64,000 nucleotides of DNA from assembly GCA_022641835.1 (NCBI GenBank), contig CP048723.1:310001-374000 (forward strand), in the 5' to 3' direction. A program made the translations under genes and the position numbers. Positions 9,517-18,205 of the stretch are shown in pieces; the stretch's first letter is position 1, and every line of letters starts with the position of its first letter. This DNA is from Petasospora fabianii (Eukaryota; Ascomycota; Saccharomycetes; Phaffomycetales; Wickerhamomycetaceae). The notes beneath the pieces are model-generated. The model had not been told where the DNA came from. It did no database searches and worked only from the letters and a program-made list of their open reading frames with translations.

Positions 9517-10953
9517 TTATTGTTGCTTAGAAGCCTTGACTCTTCTGATATACCACATGTAAGCTCTCTCATGGACAGGCAAGGCGAATGGAGAGATAAC
9601 TTCAGACTTACCTGGAAGGGCGACTGGATCTCTCATGTAAACGGCATGACATGTTTCGAAGGAGATCTCAATGTGGGAAGGCAAGATGGCAAATGGAGCG
9701 ATAAATGGACGAACCTTCCATGGTGTGAAGTATGGCTTCTTAACATCTTGACGACCATAGAGACCCTTTTGCCATGGGAGGACAACCTTAGCGGTGGATT
9801 CATCTTCAAGAACAGCCGACTTATCAAGACGGTCGTGGAAGTGAAGTCTGTTGGCCCATTCTGGGTCATATGGAAGATCCTTGGCATCAGAATCAAGCTT
9901 GGAGGCTTCACTGGCTTTTCTAAGGTCTTCCCAGTGGATTGACTGAATGGAGGAAACAAGCTGCTTGGCTTCGCTAAAGATCTTCTTCTCGGCCTCTGTA
10001 CGCGACGTCTGGGACTCTTTGTCAAGAGCTCCACTCACGAGCTTTGTGAGATCCTCATCAGATTTAGTTTTGAGGGTTTCAACGTCAAACTCCTTAGAAG
10101 ATGTGATCTTTTGGAAGAGCTTGAATGCCTTCTCGGAAGCCTCTGTGGAGAGGATTGGTGTGAATGTAGCGACTGTTGGCACCTCCTCCTTAATACCAAG
10201 TTGTATCACTTGCTTGAGAACACGAGATCTTGTGAATTCTTTCTGATCTTTAAGCATCTGTTGCTCGATCTTATCGTTGAAGTGACGAACTTTTTGTCTG
10301 ACGGCCTCTTGCTCAACTTCATCAAGTGGCTTTCCCGACTTTCGTTTCTCTCTTTGAGCTTCCCAAACGGCCCTTGGGTTCTTTTTAGCCTTATGAACAA
10401 AGTCATTCCACTTTGCGATTTGAACACTGTCCACTTTTACGGACTGCTTAATTGATGGTTTGGTAGCACCAAGGGCTTGTAACACTTTTTCTGGCTTAAC
10501 GTGGAATATGTCACCTTCTTGAAGTGAGTATCCTGGCTGACGAATACGGATACCGTTGACCTGAACGTAGCCGTGGATGATGAATTGACGGGCCTGTCTA
10601 ACGGAGGAAGCAAACATGGCTCTAAAGAGGGCAAAGTCAAGTCGTCTCTCAAGAACGGCGTATGTCTGGAGCGGGACAGGAGTGGTGACATTGTTCTCAC
10701 CACGAAGGGATGCATCGAGATGGGCAACTGACTCGAGTTTCTGCGAGAAGTCAGCCTGGAAACGCTTCTCTGTGAGGAACTCTCCGTGGTAGGATCTAGT
10801 CTCCTGCTTGGCGGTCCATTTCTGTTGGTAAAGGTTCTGACCTTGGAAGCTCACACGGCCCTTCTTATAGAGATTGAAGAGGTTGTATTTGTTCCAAGAT
10901 GCACGCACACGGCCACGCGCCAGGGAGTTAAGCAGTGTCGCTTTTCTGGGCAT
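9517..10953 (-). CDS. NAM9: Mitochondrial small-subunit ribosomal protein uS4m
   Basis: Nam9 is the S4 homologue of the mitochondrial 37S ribosomal subunit. The 478-residue protein begins MPRKATLLNSLARGRVRASW, the characteristic Nam9 start. The frame is open ten residues further to another codon, but this ATG fits the family. An S4 RNA-binding domain is visible at about residues 93-150 (LDFALFRAMFASSVRQARQF, then HGYVQVNGIRIRQPGYSL and GDIFHVKPE). Like other yeast Nam9 proteins it carries a long C-terminal extension rich in K, E and S, ending in a conserved segment (PWQKGLYGRQDVKKPYFTPW, then SHIEISFETCHAVYMRDPVA). It is divergent from EAF7 and convergent with SRV2. Confidence 0.95.
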   Translation of the reverse strand: MPRKATLLNSLARGRVRASWNKYNLFNLYKKGRVSFQGQNLYQQKWTAKQETRSYHGEFLTEKRFQADFSQKLESVAHLDASLRGENNVTTPVPLQTYAVLERRLDFALFRAMFASSVRQARQFIIHGYVQVNGIRIRQPGYSLQEGDIFHVKPEKVLQALGATKPSIKQSVKVDSVQIAKWNDFVHKAKKNPRAVWEAQREKRKSGKPLDEVEQEAVRQKVRHFNDKIEQQMLKDQKEFTRSRVLKQVIQLGIKEEVPTVATFTPILSTEASEKAFKLFQKITSSKEFDVETLKTKSDEDLTKLVSGALDKESQTSRTEAEKKIFSEAKQLVSSIQSIHWEDLRKASEASKLDSDAKDLPYDPEWANRLHFHDRLDKSAVLEDESTAKVVLPWQKGLYGRQDVKKPYFTPWKVRPFIAPFAILPSHIEISFETCHAVYMRDPVALPGKSEVISPFALPVHERAYMWYIRRVKASKQQ

Positions 10954-11053
10954 CTTTTGAGTCAAGGAAAGATGAACTAGCAAAGATCACACAAGCTCAC
11001 AACAGCTTAAAGACCAATGAAGCTCTTTCGACATCACCGTAAATTCGTTCAGT

Positions 11054-11085
11054 CGTCGTCGCGCGCGCGACCACAAATTTTTCAG
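11054..11085. promoter_or_regulatory. CG-palindrome plus RRPE-like motif in the NAM9-EAF7 promoter
   Basis: TCGCGCGCGCGA is a 12-bp palindrome of alternating C and G. It is followed about 10 bp later by AAATTTTTC, an RRPE-like element. The CGCGC core matches the Rsc3/Rsc30 recognition sequence known from yeast, which positions RSC and clears nucleosomes. The role here is inferred from sequence alone. Confidence 0.4.
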
Positions 11086-11209
11086 AAAATGGTGTTTGGG
11101 TGTTTTTGAAGGCTAACAGTAAACTTCAACAACAACAACAGCTGCTACTTCTTTAGGATCATCAACAAGGTACATACTAGGACTATCATTTCAATTGAGA
11201 AGTTACAAC

Positions 11210-11997
11210 ATGAGGGAGTGGACTATCCCGGAGGAGATCACGCTCTTCAGGGCTATCTGTGCGCACAAGCCAGTTGGTAAGTATTGGTTGGATAATAAGA
11301 GAGACACTCCCCACATATACTAACAACGATTCTCGCAGGAAAGAAGAAACACGCTGCCATGATGTCCATACTCAAGGTGATCAATGAGAATATTGAGAAT
11401 GAGGACCATCGGCTAACAGCAAATGATGTCTGGGAGAAACTGGCCACACTCTACGATCTTAAAGGGCTTGATGAGCTTGAAGACGAACCTAATGAGACCC
11501 AGAAGAGCGATGAAGAACAAGAACAAGAACCAGAAAACGAAGAAGAAGAAAAAGACGAAGCGGAGACATCTCCACGAAGATCTCAAAGGCAAACGAGAAA
11601 GAGCGCTGCTATTAGTGATTTGCCTGAGAAAAGAGCGAGTGAAGGTGAGAGTGAATCTGAAATCAAACAGGAAGAGGATAAGACACTCGATGATAATGAA
11701 ACTCAAGATGAGGCCGACGAAGAACAACGACAGGGAAGGACTCCAAGAAAAACACCAACGGCACAGAAAGTTTATGGTAGATCATCAAGGCGTCTTGCAG
11801 CTAAAAATGAACTCTCGAGTGATGTGAAAGAAGAGAAAGAGTCAACAACGAGGGGTGTCAACAAGGGGAAAAAAGTAGATGGTAATGAAACTGGTGATGA
11901 AGGAGAGAATGAAGACGATAATGAGAATGAAGAAGGTGAAGAAGAAGATGATGATAACGAAGAGAGTGAAGAAGAACAAAAGGAGGAAGAAGAAGAA

Positions 11998-12029
<32 letters not shown>

Positions 12030-12690
12030 GACAAAACCAAGAACTCGTCGTTCAAGACCAATCTCCTTGCCTAAAACCAAGACCATTCCAACAAAGAGAA
12101 AACGTTCAACTGCTAAATCTGATGAACCTCCGAGAAGAGTAAGAACTCGGGCTCATGATAACGAAGATGACGCTAAGGAGGATAGTGATGATGGAGATGA
12201 TAATAATGATGATGGTGAGAATGAAGAAGAGGAAGAGCAAGAGGGCGATGATGAAGAGGATGGAGAGGAAGGAGAAGAGGAAGAAGAAGGAGAAGAGGAA
12301 GAAGAAGATGGTGAGGATGAGGAAGAAGAAGGTGAAGAAGGTGAAGAAGAGGAAGAAGAAGAGGATGGTGATGAAGATGAGGAACAAGAGGAGGAAGAGT
12401 CACCCGTAAAGAGAAGACGTGGATCACGAAAGGACCCTGAGTCATCACCAGCCAAGATACGATCCCAGGAAAGAGGAAGAGGACGTGGAAGAGGTGGCAG
12501 GGGTTCCACTAGAGGGTCTACCAGGGGCACTGAGAAGGCATCAACACCGACAAAGAGTATGAGGGGTCGGGCTTCTACTAGGGGTACACGGGGTGCTAGA
12601 GGTGCAAGAGGTACTAAAAGGACCACAACAACTACAAGGACACGTTCACAGGCTGCTGCTCCTGCCAAGCGTGGAGGAAGAAAGCGTTGA
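11210..12690 (+). CDS. EAF7: NuA4 histone acetyltransferase subunit Eaf7 (MRGBP family), two exons
   Basis: Exons are 11210-11276 and 11339-12690. The 62-bp intron has a GTAAGT donor, a TACTAAC branch point at 11318-11324 and a CGCAG acceptor. Splicing joins MREWTIPEEITLFRAICAHKPVG to KKKHAAMMSILKVI. That restores the CT20/Eaf7 domain, whose hallmark is 'W..EE..LF.AI..HKPVG..KHF'. Eaf7 forms the TINTIN module with Eaf3 and Eaf5, which recruits NuA4 to transcribed genes. The product is 472 residues. After about residue 85 it is almost entirely low complexity: long Glu/Asp tracts, Lys/Arg patches, and a C-terminal RGRGRG/STRGTRG tail. Yeast Eaf7 (425 residues) has a similar acidic tail. Confidence 0.88.
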
Positions 12691-12821
12691 TAGAGCTCAA
12701 TTGATGGTCAATTGTAAAGTAAAGTGGGGAACGTGTAGATCTACATCCAAGACAAGAGTAAACGAGAAAAGTCGTGCCACCTGAGTGGCACTTCAATTGA
12801 TTCAATTTGACGGTAAAGAGT

Positions 12822-13229
12822 TTAGTTAATCTTCAACAACTCAACATCGAAAAGCAAAGTGGCGTTTGGTGGAATCAAACCTGGGAAACCTCTGTCACCG
12901 TAAGCCTTGTGGCCAGGGATGGTAAGGACAGCCTTCTCGCCAACGGACAACTGTGGAATACCTTCATCCCAACCCTTGATAACCTGACCGACACCGATAG
13001 TGCACTGGAATGGGGAACCACGGTCACGGGAAGAGTCGAACTTCTTACCGTTCTCGAGGGTACCAGTGTAGTGGATGGTGACCTTGTCACCAACCTTTGG
13101 GAAGTTGACGCCATCACCTGGGGCGACTCTCTCGATCTTAATATCAGACATTGTACGAATTGTTGAGCTAAAGTTTCTAGAAGCGAAAACTGGAGACTGT
13201 CTCAATAAAGAGCTTCTAATGGCGAGCAT
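12822..13229 (-). CDS. FPR1: FKBP12-type peptidyl-prolyl isomerase, with a possible mitochondrial long form
   Basis: The core, from ATG 13151 (109 residues, [15 protein letters not shown]), is a full FKBP12: [26 protein letters not shown] with the binding-pocket Trp, [23 protein letters not shown] with the pocket Tyr and Phe. It catalyses prolyl isomerisation and is the target of FK506 and rapamycin. The frame also holds an upstream ATG at 13229 that adds 26 residues ([20 protein letters not shown], then SSTIRT). This is basic, acid-free and amphipathic with an R-N-F-S-S cleavage-like site: a good mitochondrial presequence. The upstream ATG has C at -3 and the inner ATG has A at -3, so leaky scanning could give both forms. 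Coordinates are given for the long form. Confidence 0.92.
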   Translation of the reverse strand: MLAIRSSLLRQSPVFASRNFSSTIRTMSDIKIERVAPGDGVNFPKVGDKVTIHYTGTLENGKKFDSSRDRGSPFQCTIGVGQVIKGWDEGIPQLSVGEKAVLTIPGHKAYGDRGFPGLIPPNATLLFDVELLKIN

Positions 13230-13282
13230 TGGGTTGCTACGATAGTGGGTGGCGTCAGCGGAAACCCTACCGAGAGACACGA

Positions 13283-13313
13283 GAGAGTGAGTGAGTGAGT
13301 GAGTGAGAGTGTG
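13283..13313. repeat. GAGT microsatellite upstream of FPR1
   Basis: About six tandem copies of the tetramer GTGA lie in the 5' flank of the FKBP gene. It is a simple repeat with no further meaning visible. Confidence 0.8.
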
Positions 13314-13527
13314 AGACTCTGTCCCGGGCAACGTCGTTTGGGGAAGGGCGGGTAACTTGTTTGATTCAACGATGTTTCCCGTTTAAGGTAGCTTCCTCAT
13401 TCGGATGTTTTTGTTATTGAAGGGCTCATTATTTGTACTAGTGAGTAGTACTAGTAACTCATCTCTTCTTCTTTGAATTACTAACGGCTCACGGATCCAG
13501 TCTTTTTTCGGACCTCACTCACCCTCA

Positions 13528-16500
13528 ATGGAGTCTTACCCATCCCTGTTCCTAGCGCATCTTGCTCCTTTAGTGGTCATCCAGGGTCTGGACCCGGTGT
13601 CTTCCAAAGTGCTACCACTGGTGGAGACGGAAGATGGGCTCTCTACCAATCCATTGCTTCAAAACTCTGAGACCCTCTTCCGAAAGCAGCCAGTAATATC
13701 TGAAATGTCTTTTGTTGAAGATGTTGTCAAAGTATGGCGCAAATTCCACGTTGATGGCGTTGTATGGGACTCAAACTCCACTAAAGTTCAGATGCCAACA
13801 CACCCTCACAGATACAGATTTAAGCTAATTGATTCTTCATTTGCGTTACCAAAGAAGACACCAGATCTATCATCTCCACTTTCCATCTCTAACGAGAACT
13901 CACCGCTTTTTCCAGATGGCATCCTCACACATCAATGGCTCGAAAAGTACAGATCAATCACTCCATCAATATTCCTCGGTTTCTACGAGATTAATGCCGA
14001 CCTCACCGATCCAAACGACATTGAACGTATCGACACAGAATTGGCTTCTGAAATTAATATCTTGAAAGATCAATTGGCAAGCAGAGGGATTAGACTACTG
14101 GCATTAATCGTCTCGTCGAGATCAGTTGCACTCAATCCAAATTTAGATGACAGAGTTAACTTGATAAGGAGAATGACTGGATTAAATAGCAGGAATGGTC
14201 TTCTATTTCTCCCATCTGCTACTCAAAAGGAGGTCAGTACTTTTGCAATGGATGTACTTCATGTGATCAAAGTTGCCTCGACAGAGTTCTACACCAACTT
14301 GGATAAGAAGATTCGTAAGAAGAGAGCCAAAGTCATCGGTACAATCCCCTCTGATAATTCACTCTTGAAGAATCGCATTGAAGTGAGGTATTCCTTCAAA
14401 ATCGCAATAATCAACGAGCTCAAGCAATATTATGAACAGGCAGTGAAATCATACGAGACATCATACGAGAATCTGATTGAAATCTTCAACTCAATCCCTA
14501 TCTCAGACAAGAACTGGACACAATTCAGGCTCCTACTCGATGTTAATATCTTCCACATTGTCAGACTCTACTTCTATTTGGATCAAACCAATGTTGCCTA
14601 TAGAAAGTTTGATGTTCATCTTCGAAGTGTCCTGTACTTTCTTGAACTCCAAAAAGTCCCACCACAATCATTCGCTGTTTGTAACTGGCTTTCATTACAG
14701 TTCAAATGGTTAGCCCAATTATCAGATCTTGCCCCAGTGTCACTGGTCCCATCAGATACCCCATTTAGACCATTCCAAAACAGCCTCTCTCCAACTGTCT
14801 TACCACATTCAGGGTACCTCTATCTCCAAGCTGCTGATATCTTGAGACGATCAGAGAAATTCACCAAGGAATCCCCCGACACATATTCATCAACTCTTGG
14901 ATCAGGACCTGATTTCCAAGAATCCTTGTTTAACCTTTTGACTTTCTCCAAGCTCGCATTCCAAAAGAAGGATGGAACTTTCACAAGAAGTATCAGCTAT
15001 ATCAATTTTCAGCTTGCTGAAGAGTATTTCAAACAGAGAAACTTTGAGAAGGCCTTCAAGTTGTACGAACAGGCATCGGACTCTATCAAAGAGGATGATT
15101 GGAGTTATTTATCAAGCTTTATCCACGCTAGATTGTTTGAATGCTGTGTTGAGCTGAAGAAGCATTTACCATCGGTTTTGAACTTACTTGAACTGGCACT
15201 TATCCCAGAGAGTCAATTGACAAAATCCGCTAAGGCCGTTAAAGATCTGACAAATGTTGAATCTGGCTCTTTCAAAAACTTATTATCAGCTGAAGAGGAA
15301 GAAGTGGTGATAAATGCTCCATCGGACTCCAGTTTCGACTTGTTTGAGTGTGAGGTACTGTTCAAAGAGACAAAGATACCATTGACAAAAGATAATGCCA
15401 TGCAGATCAAATTAAGATCAAAGTTGAATAGTGTTATTGACTCCTCTGTCATCAACAACATCGTGATTGGATTTGATGGCACACATTGTCCTATTGTCTT
15501 GAACCACGATGAATCTTCACCAACCACTACCCAGACCCTTTCGTACAATGAGGACAAAGACTGTTTCATTGGCTCTACGAATCTCACGTTCAAGTCTTAC
15601 GAGGAGAAAATTATCAGGCTTATAATTCCAACCAAAAAGATTGGACAGAATACAATCACTTCAATCACTGGAGAGCTCAGCTATCATGATTACTTCAAAG
15701 TCAATATCAATATTCCACTCGTCATGAAACCACTTCAACTCCGTCATATTTGGTACAATGACTCTGGAATCGAGGATATAGTTGCCACTCAGGAACCATC
15801 ATCATTTGAAGTTGTGCCTCGTGTCCCTGATACCACTATCACCGTGGAGAACATACCGAAGACTATCATTGCAGGTGAAAAGATCGCTTTACCTGTCAAG
15901 ATTTACAATACCGATCATGAGACTGTTGACGTCAGAATTGAGTCGTTTATCGAGTTTGGTGACTCTAAGGTAAACTGTCAATGTGGATCTGATGCTGGTG
16001 AAGTCTTTTCGATTAAGGATGTTGAGAAGGAGAAAGATATCATGTCGACGATCAATTTTGTTGCTCCTGCAAAACTCAAGGATGATAGAAAGCCAGGTGT
16101 TATGCTTACGGTTAAGTCTACATTTATTGTCAATGGTGATGAGGAAGTTCCTATCTTGAGTGTTAAGAAGTTTGATCTTGCACTTGTTGACCCACTACAG
16201 GTATCTATTGCTATCTTACCACGTTTGAAGGAGAATGACTTGCCAAGAGTGTTCGAGATCAAAGATGGTGAGCCTGCCTTGCCTAAACCTTCAAGATTCT
16301 GGTTGATGAGGGCGAACATTGTATTGAACCCCGATCTTGACTTGGAACTTATTGCCAACGATTTGACATTGGACGTTGAGAATCCAGGCTTGAGATGTGA
16401 GATTCTCTCTGATATGGCAAAGGTTAAGCACCACTCACAAAAGATTGAATGTGATCATTACTTTGAAACGGTCATTAATGATGGTCACACATACAGAAAC

Positions 16501-16950
16501 GTTACATTTGATGCTACATTGGTGCTGAAGTGGAAAAGACAAGGTTCTGAGACAATCAACGAATATATACATGAGTCCCGGAAATTGAGTTTACCACTTC
16601 TTGATCCACGTGTTCTCTTAAATGTTGAACCAAGTGAAGAGAACAATGACCTCAAATTGGTTTATATGCTTGAGAACCCAACAACTCGTGTTTTCTCCTT
16701 CTCTACGACTTTGATAGAGAATCAGAACTTCCAGTGCACAGGAACTAAGTCGTTAAGCCAAGTTTCTGTTCTCCCTTGTACGAGACAATCAATTGTGTTC
16801 CATGCTACACCATTAGCTACTGGCTGGGTCCAATTACCTCAGTTGAGAGTTTATGACCTAAACTTCCGCGTCAGCTTACCGACATTGCCGATCTCAGATT
16901 TGGCTCAATCGCACAAAAGTGAAGTTTACGTGAAGATTGATGATATCTAA
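13528..16950 (+). CDS. TRAPPC11-type (foie gras/gryzun) trafficking complex subunit
   Basis: The 1140-residue protein has the TRAPPC11 layout. The N-terminal part (about 70-260) has a charged 'HRYRFKLIDSSFALP' stretch, 'QWLEKYRSITPSIFLGFYEI', and a segment on regional DNA-like nucleotide folds ending 'RRMTGLNSRNGLLFLP'. The foie-gras helical repeat follows (about 270-590; 'QLAEEYFKQRNFEKAFKLYEQA'). The C-terminal beta-rich gryzun part comes last. TRAPPC11 belongs to a TRAPP complex of the Golgi and autophagy, acting with the Ypt/Rab exchange machinery. S. cerevisiae lacks it, but many other fungi keep it. The start is the first ATG in the frame. It is divergent from FPR1. Family assignment rests on domain architecture and short motifs, so it is good but not certain. 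Confidence 0.75.
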   Translation: MESYPSLFLAHLAPLVVIQGLDPVSSKVLPLVETEDGLSTNPLLQNSETLFRKQPVISEMSFVEDVVKVWRKFHVDGVVWDSNSTKVQMPTHPHRYRFKLIDSSFALPKKTPDLSSPLSISNENSPLFPDGILTHQWLEKYRSITPSIFLGFYEINADLTDPNDIERIDTELASEINILKDQLASRGIRLLALIVSSRSVALNPNLDDRVNLIRRMTGLNSRNGLLFLPSATQKEVSTFAMDVLHVIKVASTEFYTNLDKKIRKKRAKVIGTIPSDNSLLKNRIEVRYSFKIAIINELKQYYEQAVKSYETSYENLIEIFNSIPISDKNWTQFRLLLDVNIFHIVRLYFYLDQTNVAYRKFDVHLRSVLYFLELQKVPPQSFAVCNWLSLQFKWLAQLSDLAPVSLVPSDTPFRPFQNSLSPTVLPHSGYLYLQAADILRRSEKFTKESPDTYSSTLGSGPDFQESLFNLLTFSKLAFQKKDGTFTRSISYINFQLAEEYFKQRNFEKAFKLYEQASDSIKEDDWSYLSSFIHARLFECCVELKKHLPSVLNLLELALIPESQLTKSAKAVKDLTNVESGSFKNLLSAEEEEVVINAPSDSSFDLFECEVLFKETKIPLTKDNAMQIKLRSKLNSVIDSSVINNIVIGFDGTHCPIVLNHDESSPTTTQTLSYNEDKDCFIGSTNLTFKSYEEKIIRLIIPTKKIGQNTITSITGELSYHDYFKVNINIPLVMKPLQLRHIWYNDSGIEDIVATQEPSSFEVVPRVPDTTITVENIPKTIIAGEKIALPVKIYNTDHETVDVRIESFIEFGDSKVNCQCGSDAGEVFSIKDVEKEKDIMSTINFVAPAKLKDDRKPGVMLTVKSTFIVNGDEEVPILSVKKFDLALVDPLQVSIAILPRLKENDLPRVFEIKDGEPALPKPSRFWLMRANIVLNPDLDLELIANDLTLDVENPGLRCEILSDMAKVKHHSQKIECDHYFETVINDGHTYRNVTFDATLVLKWKRQGSETINEYIHESRKLSLPLLDPRVLLNVEPSEENNDLKLVYMLENPTTRVFSFSTTLIENQNFQCTGTKSLSQVSVLPCTRQSIVFHATPLATGWVQLPQLRVYDLNFRVSLPTLPISDLAQSHKSEVYVKIDDI

Positions 16951-16989
16951 TAATGGTTCAGTAATAATGAAAGAAACCTTTGTGAACCT

Positions 16990-17347
16990 ATGTGTTTGTA
17001 GCTGTTTGTAGCTTATCGGATATATGAAGAGCCGATTGTGGGGTAATCGGTTGATCGGCATTAGTCGGACCTACTGTCTCCGATTAGTGGAGAAGCTACG
17101 AGACAGAAACCTTAATGATCATATCCATCCATAGAGTCTCCCTAAATCCTATGAAAAACCTTCCAAAAGGTGATAATCTCTTAAAGATTAATCCATTGCG
17201 TGATGCTCAGTATTCCGCTTTAAGAATGGGCCGTGGTTGGAAAGTGTGGAGAAGTTCGCGCGCATACAAAAGAGAACCGTTTCCCCACAAACTGAGTTAG
17301 TACCTTTACTATACACTATAGACTGTTAAGTAACAGCGTCATAAGTA
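16990..17347 (+). promoter_or_regulatory. Promoter with CGG half-site cluster upstream of the enoyl-CoA hydratase gene
   Basis: The 397-bp spacer has five CGG/CCG triplets within about 70 bp. They include a perfect inverted repeat CCGATT-N7-AATCGG (17032-17050), followed by ATCGG (17054), TCGG (17065) and CCGATTA (17080). Everted or inverted CGG half-sites are what Zn2Cys6 activators bind. Oleate-response elements are of this class, but the spacing seen here does not match the S. cerevisiae consensus. Nothing else was recognised in the spacer. Confidence 0.5.
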
Positions 17348-18130
17348 ATGTCCTATAAACACATTATCACTTCTGTCCCACGCACAGGTGTGCTACAGAT
17401 CCAATTGAACCGTCCAAAGGCGCTTAATGCGCTCAAGACTGATCTCATCACGGAGCTGCTTGAAGCTGTGAAGAAGGCTGATGAGGATATTGAAAAGTTT
17501 GGTGCCATTGTGATCACTGGTGGAGAACGTGCCTTTGCTGCTGGTGCTGATATCAAGGAAATGCAGAATTTGTCTTCTGAAAGTGCCACTAAGGCAAAAT
17601 TCTTAGCTAATTGGGCAGAATTTGCCAAATTTAACATCCCACTCATCGCTGCTGTGGAAGGTTTTGCCCTCGGTGGAGGTTGTGAGTTAGCAATGTGTTG
17701 TGATATCATCTATGCGTCTAATAACGCTCTCTTTGGCCAACCAGAGATCAAACTTGGAGTTATACCAGGTGGTGGTGGTACTCAACGTCTCATTAGAGCC
17801 ATTGGTAAATCTAGGGCCATGGAGTTGAACTTGACTGGTAAGACATTCACTGCCATCGAGGCTGAAAAGTGGGGGTTGATCTCAAAGACTTTTGAACCAG
17901 GTACTGTTCTCGAAGAGGCTCTTAAGCTTGCATCCAAGATCGCTGATGGTCCAAGAATCGCCACTAGAGCTTGTAAGAACGCTATTAATGTCTCCAATGA
18001 AACCTTTTTGAGCACTGGTTTGGACTTTGAGAGAGCTGCATTCCACTCCCTCTTTGGTAATAGTGAACAAAAGGAAGGTATGACTGCTTTTGTTGAGAAG
18101 AGAAAGCCAAAATTCTCCTCCAAGCTCTGA
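17348..18130 (+). CDS. Enoyl-CoA hydratase (ECHS1-like crotonase) with peroxisomal C-terminus
   Basis: The 260-residue protein is a complete crotonase-fold hydratase of the short-chain ECHS1 type, adding water to 2-trans-enoyl-CoA in beta-oxidation. The oxyanion-hole and active-site regions are intact: 'FAAGADIKEM', 'ALGGGCELAMCCD' with the first catalytic Glu, and 'FGQPEIKLGVIPGGGGTQRL' with the second. There is no mitochondrial presequence: the ATG is followed at once by the mature-type start (YKHIITSVPRTGVLQIQLNR). The last three residues are Ser-Lys-Leu, a canonical PTS1, so the protein should go to peroxisomes. The usual yeast peroxisomal hydratase is the unrelated multifunctional Fox2. 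The gene converges on SWC4 with a 75-bp gap. Confidence 0.92.
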   Translation: MSYKHIITSVPRTGVLQIQLNRPKALNALKTDLITELLEAVKKADEDIEKFGAIVITGGERAFAAGADIKEMQNLSSESATKAKFLANWAEFAKFNIPLIAAVEGFALGGGCELAMCCDIIYASNNALFGQPEIKLGVIPGGGGTQRLIRAIGKSRAMELNLTGKTFTAIEAEKWGLISKTFEPGTVLEEALKLASKIADGPRIATRACKNAINVSNETFLSTGLDFERAAFHSLFGNSEQKEGMTAFVEKRKPKFSSKL

Positions 18131-18205
18131 ATGAAAGCTCACTCTACATCTCGTCTGCTGAGTCATCAAAATATGTAAACATTAAAGTAAGGGTGGTGTT
18201 TGCTA

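Noticed and set aside
12153-12668. Serine-rich antisense frame of 171 codons
   Set aside because: It is the reverse complement of the Glu/Asp codon tracts of EAF7; repetitive GAA/GAT runs give long open antisense frames by composition.
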